Of a stretch of DNA of 64,000 nucleotides, positions 25,725-33,568 are shown piece by piece (positions within the stretch are counted from its first letter, which is position 1; each line of letters opens with the position of its first letter). Both the position numbers and the translations under genes were made by a program. The stretch is taken from NCBI RefSeq assembly GCF_003339815.1, contig NZ_PPTT01000018.1, positions 18,099 through 82,098 on the forward strand, in the 5' to 3' direction. The notes beneath the pieces are model-generated. The model had not been told where the DNA came from. It ran no database searches and saw nothing but the letters and a program-made list of their open reading frames with translations. The stretch comes from Eggerthella sinensis (GTDB lineage: Bacteria; Actinomycetota; Coriobacteriia; Coriobacteriales; Eggerthellaceae).

Positions 25725-27164
25725 TCAGGATGAGCGGGCCGGCGGCTCCGTCGGGCGCGGCTGCCCATCGTCGGCGCGGCCCGCGTCTTCGAACAGCAGG
25801 GCCAGCTCGCGTTTGCTGTGCACGCCCAGCTTCGCATATATATGTTGGATGTGGGCCTTGAGCGTTCCGTTCGCAATGACGAGCTCGCGCATGATGGCCT
25901 GGTTCGTGGTGCCGCGGGACAAGAGGCGCAGGATCTCGCTCTCGCGCGGCGAGAGACGGCTCGTGCGGGCTATCTCGTCGCAGCGCGCGGCCAGAAGCTC
26001 GGCGCGGCGGCTTTCCGCGGCGAGGTCGTCGGTCTCGAGGAGGCGGATGCCCCAGTTCGAGGCGAGATCCTTCTCGGAGAGCAGGATGAGGGTGCCCACG
26101 AGCACGAGCATGACCACCGCCGCCATGAGCACGAGGTCCTGCGTCTGCGCGGGCACGGGCGAGGCGGCCAGCAGGGATGCCGCGTCGTTGCCCCAGATGC
26201 GGAACAGGTACGCCACCTTCTCCACGCCCATGAGCGCGATGATGGCGATGCCCATGCGCTGCGAGAGGTCGTACAGCAACAGCCCGATGAGCAGCCCCAT
26301 GAGCGTGTTGCCCATGGAGATGAGGTAGCCGGACACGACGCTTCCGAACAGGCTTTCCATGGGAATGAGCAAGAAGCCGCACACCATGAGCAGCAGAGGC
26401 GAGCGGTACAGCACGCTCATGGGCAGCTTGCGGGCGAACAGCAGCACCGCCACGAGCCCGCCCGAGACGAGCGCCGTCGCCAGCGACGAGTGGATGCCGG
26501 CGCCGCCGACGGCCATAAGCTGCTGTTCGCGCAGGCCGTAGGCGAACGAGTACAGGGCGTACAGCGCGATGGGCTTCCAGGGAAACGTGTAGCGCGGCCA
26601 CGTGCGGTGCGGGCGGCCCGTTTCGGGCGAGGTGCGGTAGGCGTAGGACACGCAGGCGACGGCCACGGCGGGCAGGACGAACAGCACGAGTTCGAGCCGC
26701 GGCTGGTCGAGCCCCTGGGAGAGGTAGGCCAGCGGCACGGCGACGAGCATGGTGGCGGCCTGGTACAGCAGGATGCGCATGAGGCTCAGCGAGACGAGGG
26801 CTTCGGCGTTCAGCAACACGATGAGCAGGAAGCCGGCCCCTCCGGCGACGGCCCCGGCAAGGGAAAGGGGGCCGGCGAGCTCGGGCAGCCGTGCAGCCGC
26901 CATCATGCAGGCCGACGCGCCCGCGCACAGGACGAACGCCAGCGGCTTCGCCCAGCGGCCCTCCTGCAACGGCGCGATACGCCGTGCCGCCACCGCGATG
27001 CCGATGCCCGCGAGCGCATAGGAGTAGTCGAACGCGACATGGGGATCGAACGGCGCGGCCGTGGCGATGGCGGGTTCGGCGAACAGCAGCGTGAGCCAGG
27101 CGCGGGCGCAGCCGAGCGCGAACAGGTACGGAATCATCCGATCGAGATGATCGATGCGTTTCAT
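25725..27164 (-). CDS. Membrane-integrated LuxR-family transcriptional regulator
   Basis: The 479-residue protein has about twelve hydrophobic helices and a C-terminal LuxR DNA-binding domain with LSPRESEILRLLSRG and NGTLKAHIQHIYAKLGV. This 12-TM plus LuxR layout is common in Eggerthellaceae, where it often sits beside a flavoprotein reductase, as here. AGGAGGGG precedes ATG 27164. It lies on the same strand downstream of the FAD reductase gene, with two hairpins between them. A plausible model is sensing of the substrate of the neighbouring reductase. Confidence 0.92.
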   Translation of the reverse strand: MKRIDHLDRMIPYLFALGCARAWLTLLFAEPAIATAAPFDPHVAFDYSYALAGIGIAVAARRIAPLQEGRWAKPLAFVLCAGASACMMAAARLPELAGPLSLAGAVAGGAGFLLIVLLNAEALVSLSLMRILLYQAATMLVAVPLAYLSQGLDQPRLELVLFVLPAVAVACVSYAYRTSPETGRPHRTWPRYTFPWKPIALYALYSFAYGLREQQLMAVGGAGIHSSLATALVSGGLVAVLLFARKLPMSVLYRSPLLLMVCGFLLIPMESLFGSVVSGYLISMGNTLMGLLIGLLLYDLSQRMGIAIIALMGVEKVAYLFRIWGNDAASLLAASPVPAQTQDLVLMAAVVMLVLVGTLILLSEKDLASNWGIRLLETDDLAAESRRAELLAARCDEIARTSRLSPRESEILRLLSRGTTNQAIMRELVIANGTLKAHIQHIYAKLGVHSKRELALLFEDAGRADDGQPRPTEPPARSS

Positions 27165-27198
27165 GCGGTATGCCCCTCCTTTTTGCAGCACAGTATAA

Positions 27199-27232
27199 GC
27201 CATCGTCGCGCAGGCGCAGCCGCGACGATGGC
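27199..27232 (-). terminator. Strong hairpin between the FAD reductase and LuxR genes
   Basis: GCCATCGTCGCG and CGCGACGATGGC form a perfect 12-base stem with a 10-base loop. On the minus strand it is followed by TTATACT, which reads as a -10 element for the luxR gene. It may terminate reductase transcription, act as a regulator site, or both. Confidence 0.6.
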
Positions 27233-27241
27233 TTCCGAGAG

Positions 27242-27268
27242 CGGCGCCGGAGGGAGGGGTCGGCGCCG
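27242..27268 (-). repeat. Second GC-rich hairpin after the FAD reductase gene
   Basis: CGGCGCCG occurs twice, 11 bases apart; each copy is itself palindromic, so they can pair with each other. It lies 19 bases after the reductase stop on the minus strand. Confidence 0.45.
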
Positions 27269-27287
27269 AAACGGTACGGGATGGCGG

Positions 27288-28913
27288 TTAGAGGCCGGCC
27301 ACGTGGCGGCCGGTTGCGAACCCGGTGGTGATGGCCCGCCCGACGGAGAGGCCCTCGATGTCCATGGGGTAGTTGCCGCTTCCGAAGAACCGTCCGGAGG
27401 CGTTGCCTACGGCGAACAGGCCCGCGATGGGCTTCCGGTCGACGTCGAGGCACTGGTAGTTGCCGTCCACTTCGAGGCCGTCCAGCATCGCGTCGATGTT
27501 GTTGGCGCCGCGCGGCACGGCGTAGCAGGGCGCCTCGATGGGCACGAGGTACTCGCGGCGCTTGCCGAAGTCGTCGTCGGAGCCCGCGGCAACCAGCTCG
27601 TTGTAGCGTTCGATGGAGGCGACGACGGCCTCCACGGTGAGTTCGTGGGACCACGGCTGCTCGTCGGCGTAGTCGATCATGGCCTGGGCGAGCTCTTCGA
27701 GCGTGTCGGCCTTGAGCCATTTCTCGGGGTCCACGGTGCGGTAGGCGTTGTTCGTGGAGATGTCGTACGGCGCGAGCGCGTCCCATTCCTCGTAATAGTC
27801 CTGCCAGTTCATCGGCACGATGCTGAAGAACTTGGAAGCGGTGTTGTCCTCGAAGCCGGTTTCCGCGAGGTAGTTCTTGCTGAACTCGTTGAGGTAGCCC
27901 ATGCGGCAGCAGCCCTCGTCCATGAAACGCTCGCCATGGCGGTCGAGGAACAGAAACGGCATCTCGAAGCGCACCGGCGCGCCTTCGCCGTGCACCATCT
28001 TCGTGTGGCACGGCGCGGTCATCTGCGCGCCCGCGCCCATGGCGGCGCACAGCCCGCTGCCGTCCCTGAACAGGATGGCCTGATGGAGACCGCGCGTGTC
28101 GGGGGCGTAGAAGTCGAGCATCTCGCGGTTGCCCACGTAGTCGCCCGTTGCCATGATGACGCCCTTCGACGCTTTGACCAGGATGTGCTCGTGGGTATCG
28201 GCGTTCTCGCCGACGACGCCCGTCACGCGCCCGTCCTCACGGTGGAGCTGCACGCAGGGGGTGTTGAAGAAGAACTCCGCGCCGCGGGCCGCAAGCGCCT
28301 CGCCGATGACGACGGCCGCCGCCTGGTGCGCGCCGTCGATATGGAAGTAGGTGTTCGCGTGCAGGAAGAACTCGTAGTCGTTGTAGGAGATGCTGTAGTC
28401 GTAGGGCTTCGACTCCACGCCGCCCTGCGCCGCCTCCTGCTCCCACCAGGCGAGCGCTTCCTGGGAGTTGCGCGCCCATACTTCCACGACGTCGCGGTTC
28501 GAGCGCCAGTCGCTCTTGTAGTTGATGAACGAGATGCAAGCCTTGAGGCCGGCTTCGCTCGTCTTGTCGAGATCGAGGGCCGCGGCCATGTTGCCGGCGG
28601 TCTGCACGGTGCTGAGATTCTGCACGCAGGCCACGCTCGCGCCCGCTTCGAGCGCGGCGTGCACGGCCGACAGGCCCGACTCGCCCGCGCCCACCACCAC
28701 GACGTCGTACTCCTTGGTTTCGGCGAAGTCGGTGATGGGGTCGGGCTGCACCAAGAACGAGGGCAGGCCCTCGGTGCTCGCGGCTGCGGCGTTCTTGGCG
28801 TCGGCGGCCTTCGACGGTGCGCAGCCCGCAAGCGCTTGGGCGCCGAGCGCCCCGACGGCGGTGATGCCGCCGAGCTTGAGCAGGTCGCGACGAGAGACGT
28901 TCTTCTTCAACAT
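27288..28913 (-). CDS. Tat-exported FAD-dependent fumarate reductase-like oxidoreductase
   Basis: The 541-residue protein has a twin-arginine signal (SRRDLLKLGGITAVGALG, then a GCAP lipobox-like site). It is followed by the dinucleotide-binding motif DVVVVGAGESGLSA and the FAD domain of the fumarate reductase/succinate dehydrogenase family. The C-terminal PMDIEGLSVGRAITTGFATGR motif closes the FAD site. Eggerthellaceae encode many such extracytoplasmic reductases acting on diet- or host-derived organic acceptors. The substrate cannot be assigned. No cytochrome c partner is encoded next to it. AAGGGGAAC precedes ATG 28913. Confidence 0.9.
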   Translation of the reverse strand: MLKKNVSRRDLLKLGGITAVGALGAQALAGCAPSKAADAKNAAAASTEGLPSFLVQPDPITDFAETKEYDVVVVGAGESGLSAVHAALEAGASVACVQNLSTVQTAGNMAAALDLDKTSEAGLKACISFINYKSDWRSNRDVVEVWARNSQEALAWWEQEAAQGGVESKPYDYSISYNDYEFFLHANTYFHIDGAHQAAAVVIGEALAARGAEFFFNTPCVQLHREDGRVTGVVGENADTHEHILVKASKGVIMATGDYVGNREMLDFYAPDTRGLHQAILFRDGSGLCAAMGAGAQMTAPCHTKMVHGEGAPVRFEMPFLFLDRHGERFMDEGCCRMGYLNEFSKNYLAETGFEDNTASKFFSIVPMNWQDYYEEWDALAPYDISTNNAYRTVDPEKWLKADTLEELAQAMIDYADEQPWSHELTVEAVVASIERYNELVAAGSDDDFGKRREYLVPIEAPCYAVPRGANNIDAMLDGLEVDGNYQCLDVDRKPIAGLFAVGNASGRFFGSGNYPMDIEGLSVGRAITTGFATGRHVAGL

Positions 28914-29076
28914 GGGTTCCCCTTCCAGATGACGAATGCACCGGCATGTCGGCGATGCAGCACGCATCATGGGCGAAGCGGGGGGAGCCGCGCATCGGCC
29001 GCGCGGCGGAAATCGGGTTAAATGCTTAACCCACCGTATAACCCACGTCTTCTATCAGGGGCGATGAAGCAGACCT

Positions 29077-29445
29077 TTACAGCGGGAGCATGCGTTTGAG
29101 GACGGATTTGTCGAAGCTGAGCACGCGGTAGCCGCGCAGGACGTTGCGGGCGATGAGCATGCAGTCGGTGAAGTCGAGCGGCGTCGAGCCGAAGTAGCGG
29201 CACGCCAGCCGGATGATGTCCTCCTCGTTCACGCAGATGTCGTCGAGCAGCATGGTGAGCGTCTCGCCGATCATCGTGCGGGGCACGTGGTACACGTCGC
29301 GCAGCGTGACGGCCACGCGCGCGATGATCTCGGGGTAGGTGTAGGCGCGCCCCGACGCGATGACGGAGGCGGCTTCCTCGGCCTGCTTCTTGTTGTCGTC
29401 GAGCACGTAGCGCAGGATGACGGTCTCGTCGATGATGGTGAACAT
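29077..29445 (-). CDS. PIN-domain toxin (VapC-like ribonuclease)
   Basis: The 122-residue protein has the PIN layout with acidic residues near the N-terminus (IIDETVILRYVL), in the middle (LDFTDCMLIARN) and near the C-terminus (VLSFDKS). These residues hold the metal ions for RNA cleavage. It starts 12 bases after the antitoxin stop with AGGAG upstream, a typical antitoxin-first operon. Confidence 0.87.
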   Translation of the reverse strand: MFTIIDETVILRYVLDDNKKQAEEAASVIASGRAYTYPEIIARVAVTLRDVYHVPRTMIGETLTMLLDDICVNEEDIIRLACRYFGSTPLDFTDCMLIARNVLRGYRVLSFDKSVLKRMLPL

Positions 29446-29457
29446 GGGGCATCGCTC

Positions 29458-29742
29458 CTATATATCGGTGTCGGCGCCGATGCGCAGCGAGGCGATCCAG
29501 GCCTCGCGCTCGCGCTCGCGCTTGATGGGACTTGCGAAGATATTGAGGACGCCGAACGCTTTTCCCTGCCCCTTTTTCCGATAGCTGATGGGCGTGAAGG
29601 GCATCTGCTGTTCCAATACGCTCTGATTCGCGAATATTCTGATGGCTTGCGACAGGCTCATGCCCATGGAGTCGTACAGCTCTTCGGCCTGTTTTTTCAG
29701 CTCGGGATCGATACGGGCCTGCACGACGCTCTCTTTTGCCAT
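29458..29742 (-). CDS. RelB/DinJ-family antitoxin
   Basis: The 94-residue protein has a ribbon-helix-helix N-terminus (ESVVQARIDPELKKQAEELY and GMSLSQAIRIFANQSV), the DNA-binding part of RelB/DinJ antitoxins. A basic tail follows that would bind the toxin. GAGGGG lies 8 bases before ATG 29742, so this start is preferred over GTG 29751. It pairs with the PIN toxin; RelB/DinJ-like antitoxins with PIN toxins are known hybrid modules. Confidence 0.88.
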   Translation of the reverse strand: MAKESVVQARIDPELKKQAEELYDSMGMSLSQAIRIFANQSVLEQQMPFTPISYRKKGQGKAFGVLNIFASPIKREREREAWIASLRIGADTDI

Positions 29743-29786
29743 ATTCTGCACCCCTCGCTTCGTAAAACTTCATAACTTGTATTTCA

Positions 29787-29814
29787 ATTGTAGTACATGA
29801 ATTCCACAAGTCAA
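29787..29814 (-). promoter_or_regulatory. Toxin-antitoxin promoter with overlapping inverted repeat
   Basis: On the minus strand TTGACT is followed after 16 bases by TACAAT, a near-consensus sigma-70 promoter. The repeat ACTTGT at 29775-29780 and ACAAGT at 29806-29811 brackets it, as expected for autorepression by the antitoxin. Confidence 0.65.
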
Positions 29815-29964
29815 TCGAAGCACGCCGGCCGGCAACCAAAAATCACCCGGCATCGATCAGGGCTCAGGCGGGGGAGCACGGCGGGGGCGGTTAAGCGCAA
29901 ATAATGCATACGAACAGGGGAAAAGTGAATATTCTTGCGCGGTTCGCACCCGGCAAATTCATCC

Positions 29965-29993
29965 TTGACAGCTCAGAATTCGCTGCTTATGCT
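29965..29993 (+). promoter_or_regulatory. Sigma-70-type promoter of the formate hydrogenlyase cluster
   Basis: A consensus TTGACA at 29965-29970 is followed after 17 bases by TATGCT at 29988-29993. TCAGAA at 29973-29978 and TTCTGA at 30003-30008 form an inverted repeat centred on the -10 and could be an operator. The leader to the first gene is about 120 bases. Confidence 0.65.
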
Positions 29994-30117
29994 CGCGAAG
30001 AGTTCTGAATTTGAAGAAAATGTGCAGCGGTCGAAACCGGGGGAAGGGGGATCGCGCCGAAGACCCGTTGCGCGAAGTTCCGTCCAGACGAAGAGCGACG
30101 AGACGAGAGAAGAGAAC

Positions 30118-30672
30118 ATGGGCAACAAATTCGTCATAGCAGACCCGGGGGTCTGCATCGGTTGCAAGACCTGCATGGCGGCCTGCCTTTCCAAGCACGA
30201 CGTGTGCGACGACGTGGCGCAGGCGCGCCTCAACCTGGTGACCACCCTGAGCGTTTCGGCGCCCATCGTGTGCCACCACTGCGCGGATGCGCCGTGCGCG
30301 GCGGCCTGCCCGACCGGAGCGCTGTTCCTCGACGCCGACCACGATCGCGTGGGCGTGCGCGCCGAGCGGTGCATCGGTTGCAGCAGCTGCGTCATGGCCT
30401 GCCCGTACGGGGCGGTGACGCTTGCCACGAAGCACGTGACGTCCACGATAGGCAACCTGGTCATCGGCGAGAGCGACAAGCCGGTGGTCATCAAGTGCGA
30501 CCTGTGCGTCGATCGCAGCGGCGGCCCCGCCTGCGTGGCCGCGTGCCCCACGAAGGGGCTCGTGCTCGTTGACGAGACCGCGCTCGAAGCGGGCGTCAAG
30601 CAGAAGCATATCGAAGCGGCGCAGGCGGCGGAAACGCTTTCGAGCCTGCCGCTCAATCCGATGTTGGCATAG
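30118..30672 (+). CDS. Four-cluster ferredoxin subunit of formate dehydrogenase (HycB/HydN type)
   Basis: The 184-residue protein has four [4Fe-4S] cysteine sets, beginning CIGCKTCMAACLSKH, then CHHCADAPCAAACP, CIGCSSCVMACPYGA, and CDLCVDRSGGPACVAACP. This is the HycB/HydN-type electron-transfer subunit. It has no signal peptide or membrane helix, so it works in the cytoplasm with FdhF, encoded 17 bases downstream. It is homologous to HyfA at 32978, giving two related electron carriers in one cluster. Confidence 0.92.
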   Translation: MGNKFVIADPGVCIGCKTCMAACLSKHDVCDDVAQARLNLVTTLSVSAPIVCHHCADAPCAAACPTGALFLDADHDRVGVRAERCIGCSSCVMACPYGAVTLATKHVTSTIGNLVIGESDKPVVIKCDLCVDRSGGPACVAACPTKGLVLVDETALEAGVKQKHIEAAQAAETLSSLPLNPMLA

Positions 30673-30689
30673 AGGAGGTTGGAACAAGC

Positions 30690-32912
30690 ATGGAGAAGCA
30701 TATGGCCGTGTGTCCCTACTGCGGAGCGGGCTGCAAGCTCGATCTGCTCGTGGAGGACGGCAAGGTGGTCGGAGCCGAAGGGCTCGACGGCCTCACGAAC
30801 CAAGGGGAGCTGTGCCTGAAGGGCCTGCACGGCTACGATTTCATCAACGACACGAAGATCCTCACGCCCCGCATCTACCACCCGATGATCCGCCGCACGA
30901 AGGACGCGCCGCTCGAGCGCGTGACGTGGGACGAGGCGCTCGACTTCACGGCGCGCAAGCTGACGGAGATCAAGGAGAAGTACGGCCCCGACTCCATCAT
31001 GCTCACGGGCTCGTCGCGCGGTCCGGGCAACGAGGCGAACTACGTCATGCAGAAGTTCACGCGCGCCTGCATCGGCACGAACAACATCGACAACTGCGCC
31101 CGAACTTGACACGGCCCCACGGTCATCGGTCTGATGGACACAGTCGGTTCTGGTTGCATGAGCTGCTCGATCCCCGGTATGGAGGAAGCGGGCTGCATTT
31201 TCCTGTTCGGGTACAACCCGAGCGCATCGCACCCCATCGTGTCGCGCCGCATCGTGCGCGCCAAGGAGAAGGGTGCCAAGATCATCGTCGCCGACCCGCG
31301 CGTCATCGAAACCGCGCGTATCGCCGATATCTACCTGCCGATCAACAACGGATGCAACGTCGCGTTCCTCAATGCCTTCATGAACGCGATCGTCTCCGAG
31401 AATCTGCACGATAAGAACTTCATCGAAGAGCATACGAACGGCTTCGACGAGTGGTGGGAGACCATCAAGGACTACACCCCCGAATCCGTCGAGCACATCA
31501 CGGGCGTCGACCCCGAGCTGATGCGCCAAGCGGCGCGCATGTACGCCACCGCCGAGCCGTCGTCCATCGTGGGCTGGGGCATGGGCGTGGCGCAGCAGAA
31601 GCAGAACGTGCTGACGGTGCACTCCCTGGCCGCGCTCGCCTGCATCACGGGGCAGATCGGCAAGCCGAACTCGGGCCTGGCGCCCGTACGCGGCCAGAAC
31701 AACGTGCAGGGCAGCTGCGACATGGGCATGCTGCCGAACCTCTATCCGGGCTACCAGAAGGCCACCGACCCCGCCGTGCGCGAAAAATTCGCGAAGGCCT
31801 GGGGCGTGCCGATCGAGCGGCTGTCCGACCACGACGGCTACAAGCTCACCGACGTGGGCCACAACGTGGACGAGGGCAAGGTGCACGCGTTCTACAACTT
31901 CGGCGAGGACCCGCTGCAAACCGAGCCCGACGCCATCGAGCTCAAGCGCCAGCTGGGCGATCTCGACCTGTTCATCTGCCAGGACATCTTCATGACGCAG
32001 ACCACCATGCTGGCCGACGTCATCTTCCCCGGCACATCCTGGGGCGAGCACGAGGGCGTGTTCACCGCGTCCGACCGCACGTTCCAGCGCTTCACGGCCG
32101 CCGTGCCGCCGAAGGGCGAGTGCAAGCACGACTGGCAGATCTTCTCCGAGCTGTCCACCCGCATGGGCTATCCCATGCACTACGAGGACACCCAGGAGAT
32201 CTGGGACGAGATGCGCGATCTGTGCCCGTCGTTCTACGGCGCCACGTACGAGAAGATGGAGGGCACGGGGCACGCGCAGTGGCCCATCCCGACCGTCGAG
32301 CATCCGGGCTCGCCCGACATGTACCTGGGCGGCAAGTTCACGACGCCCGACAACCGCGCGAACCTCATGGCGCACAATTGGGAGCCGCCCACCGAGCTGC
32401 CCGACGAGGAGTACCCGCTCGTCCTGTGCACGGTGCGCGAGGTGGGGCACTACTCCTGCCGTTCGATGACCGGCAACTGCCGCGCCCTGTCGCTTTTGGC
32501 CGAAGAGCCCGGCGAGCTGCACATCCATCCCGTCGACGCGCGCAACCGCGGCATCGGCGACGGCGAGCTCGTGCGCGCGTTCTCGCGCCGCGGCGAGGCC
32601 ATGAGCCGTGCGGTGGTGGACGAGCGCATCAACGAGGGCACGGTGTACATGACGTACCAGTGGTGGATCGGCAAGTGCAACAACCTCACGCTCCATGCGG
32701 TGGACCCGCGCTCGCACACCCCCGAGGACAAGTTCAGCGCCTGCCAGGTGGTGGCCATCGAGGATCAGGTGTGGGCCGAGCAGCATCTTCAGGAGCTCTA
32801 CGAGACGTTGAAGCAGGACCTGTCCGATCTCGCTTCCGCCCAGGACGTCGACCCGGCCGAAGCCGCGCGTCAGCGCGTGCAGGAGGCGGCGGGCGAGCCT
32901 GTGCTGGCTTAA
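30690..32912 (+). CDS. fdhF: Formate dehydrogenase H, selenocysteine-containing (UGA read-through)
   Basis: FdhF oxidises formate to CO2 at a bis-MGD molybdenum or tungsten site and feeds electrons to the Hyf hydrogenase. The reading frame is interrupted only by TGA at 31107-31109, and reading it as selenocysteine gives one 740-residue protein. Sec140 falls in CART-Sec-HGPTV, equivalent to Sec140 of E. coli FdhF. The [4Fe-4S] cysteines are Cys8, Cys11, Cys15 and Cys42. After the Sec codon come the HPIVSRRI segment, GQNNVQGSCDMG and the C-terminal molydopterin-dinucleotide domain (REVGHYSCRSMTGNC). There is no signal peptide. A SECIS hairpin follows the codon. Confidence 0.97.
31107..31145 (+). 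promoter_or_regulatory. Selenocysteine UGA codon and bacterial SECIS hairpin in fdhF
   Basis: The UGA is followed by a stem in which GTCATC pairs with GATGGAC (one bulged G) around the loop GGTCT. The apical GGTCT and the bases just after UGA match the E. coli fdhF SECIS closely. SelB, encoded at 22212-24149, would bind it. Confidence 0.88.
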
Positions 32913-32938
32913 CGGTCCGAGGCCATGCGGCCCGGGAA

Positions 32939-32966
32939 CGCTGCCGTTCCCGGGCCGACCCAAGAT
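32939..32966 (+). repeat. Perfect intercistronic hairpin between fdhF and hyfA
   Basis: GGCCCGGGAACG pairs perfectly with CGTTCCCGGGCC across a CTGC loop. No T-run follows, so it probably stabilises or separates messages rather than terminating fully. Confidence 0.65.
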
Positions 32967-32977
32967 GAGGAGCGGAT

Positions 32978-33568
32978 GTGAATCGATTTATTGCCATCAA
33001 CCCCGACGCGTGCATCGGCTGCGGCACGTGCCGGGCGGCGTGTAGCGAGGGGCATCGGGGGGTGGGCCTGCAGGCCGAACCCCGGTTGTCCCTCGTCATG
33101 ACGCGCGACGTGTCGGCCGCGGTCACCTGCCATCACTGCGAGGGAGCGCCTTGCTTGCAGGTGTGCCCCGTGAACGCCATCGACAAGGCGGACGGCGCGG
33201 TGCACGTGAACGAGCAGCACTGCATCGGCTGCAAGCTGTGCGCCATCGTGTGCCCGTTCGGAGCCATCCACCCGTCCGGCACGTCCATCGCGGGCGTGGC
33301 GGGCGTCAAGGTGAACACGCCTACGTTCGCCGCCAGTTTGGACCCGCTGCTGCAGTGGGAGATCGGCGTGTACACGCGCGCCGTCAAGTGCGATCTGTGC
33401 AGCTACGACGAGGCGGGCCCGCACTGCGTGCCCGCGTGCCCCACCAAGGCGCTCACCCTCGTCGAGCCGCGCGACATGGACGACGCCGGCAAGGACAAGC
33501 GGCTCCATGCCGCCGGCGCCAACGACGCCATGCAGCCCGAGATCGCAGCGATAAGGAGGACGCGATGA
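32978..33568 (+). CDS. hyfA: Hydrogenase-4 ferredoxin subunit HyfA
   Basis: The 196-residue protein has four [4Fe-4S] motifs: CIGCGTCRAACSEGH, CHHCEGAPCLQVCP, CIGCKLCAIVCPFGA and CDLCSYDEAGPHCVPACP. It links FdhF to the membrane hydrogenase. GTG 32978 follows GAGGAGCGGAT. The C-terminus is extended and ends in a basic stretch. The stop overlaps the hyfB start. Confidence 0.93.
   Translation: MNRFIAINPDACIGCGTCRAACSEGHRGVGLQAEPRLSLVMTRDVSAAVTCHHCEGAPCLQVCPVNAIDKADGAVHVNEQHCIGCKLCAIVCPFGAIHPSGTSIAGVAGVKVNTPTFAASLDPLLQWEIGVYTRAVKCDLCSYDEAGPHCVPACPTKALTLVEPRDMDDAGKDKRLHAAGANDAMQPEIAAIRRTR

Larger units (their letters stand above)
29743..30117. other. Divergent intergenic region between the antitoxin and the formate hydrogenlyase cluster
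   Basis: This 375-base region holds the leftward toxin-antitoxin promoter (29787-29814) and the rightward formate dehydrogenase promoter (29965-29993). The central part, 29820-29960, has no recognisable element apart from the stretch GAACAGGGGAAA, also found at about 12618. It is AT-richer than the surroundings. Confidence 0.65.

Noticed and set aside
30690..31109. Separate short molybdopterin protein followed by a second formate dehydrogenase gene
   Set aside because: The stop is a UGA at the known Sec position, the frame continues without change, and a SECIS hairpin follows.
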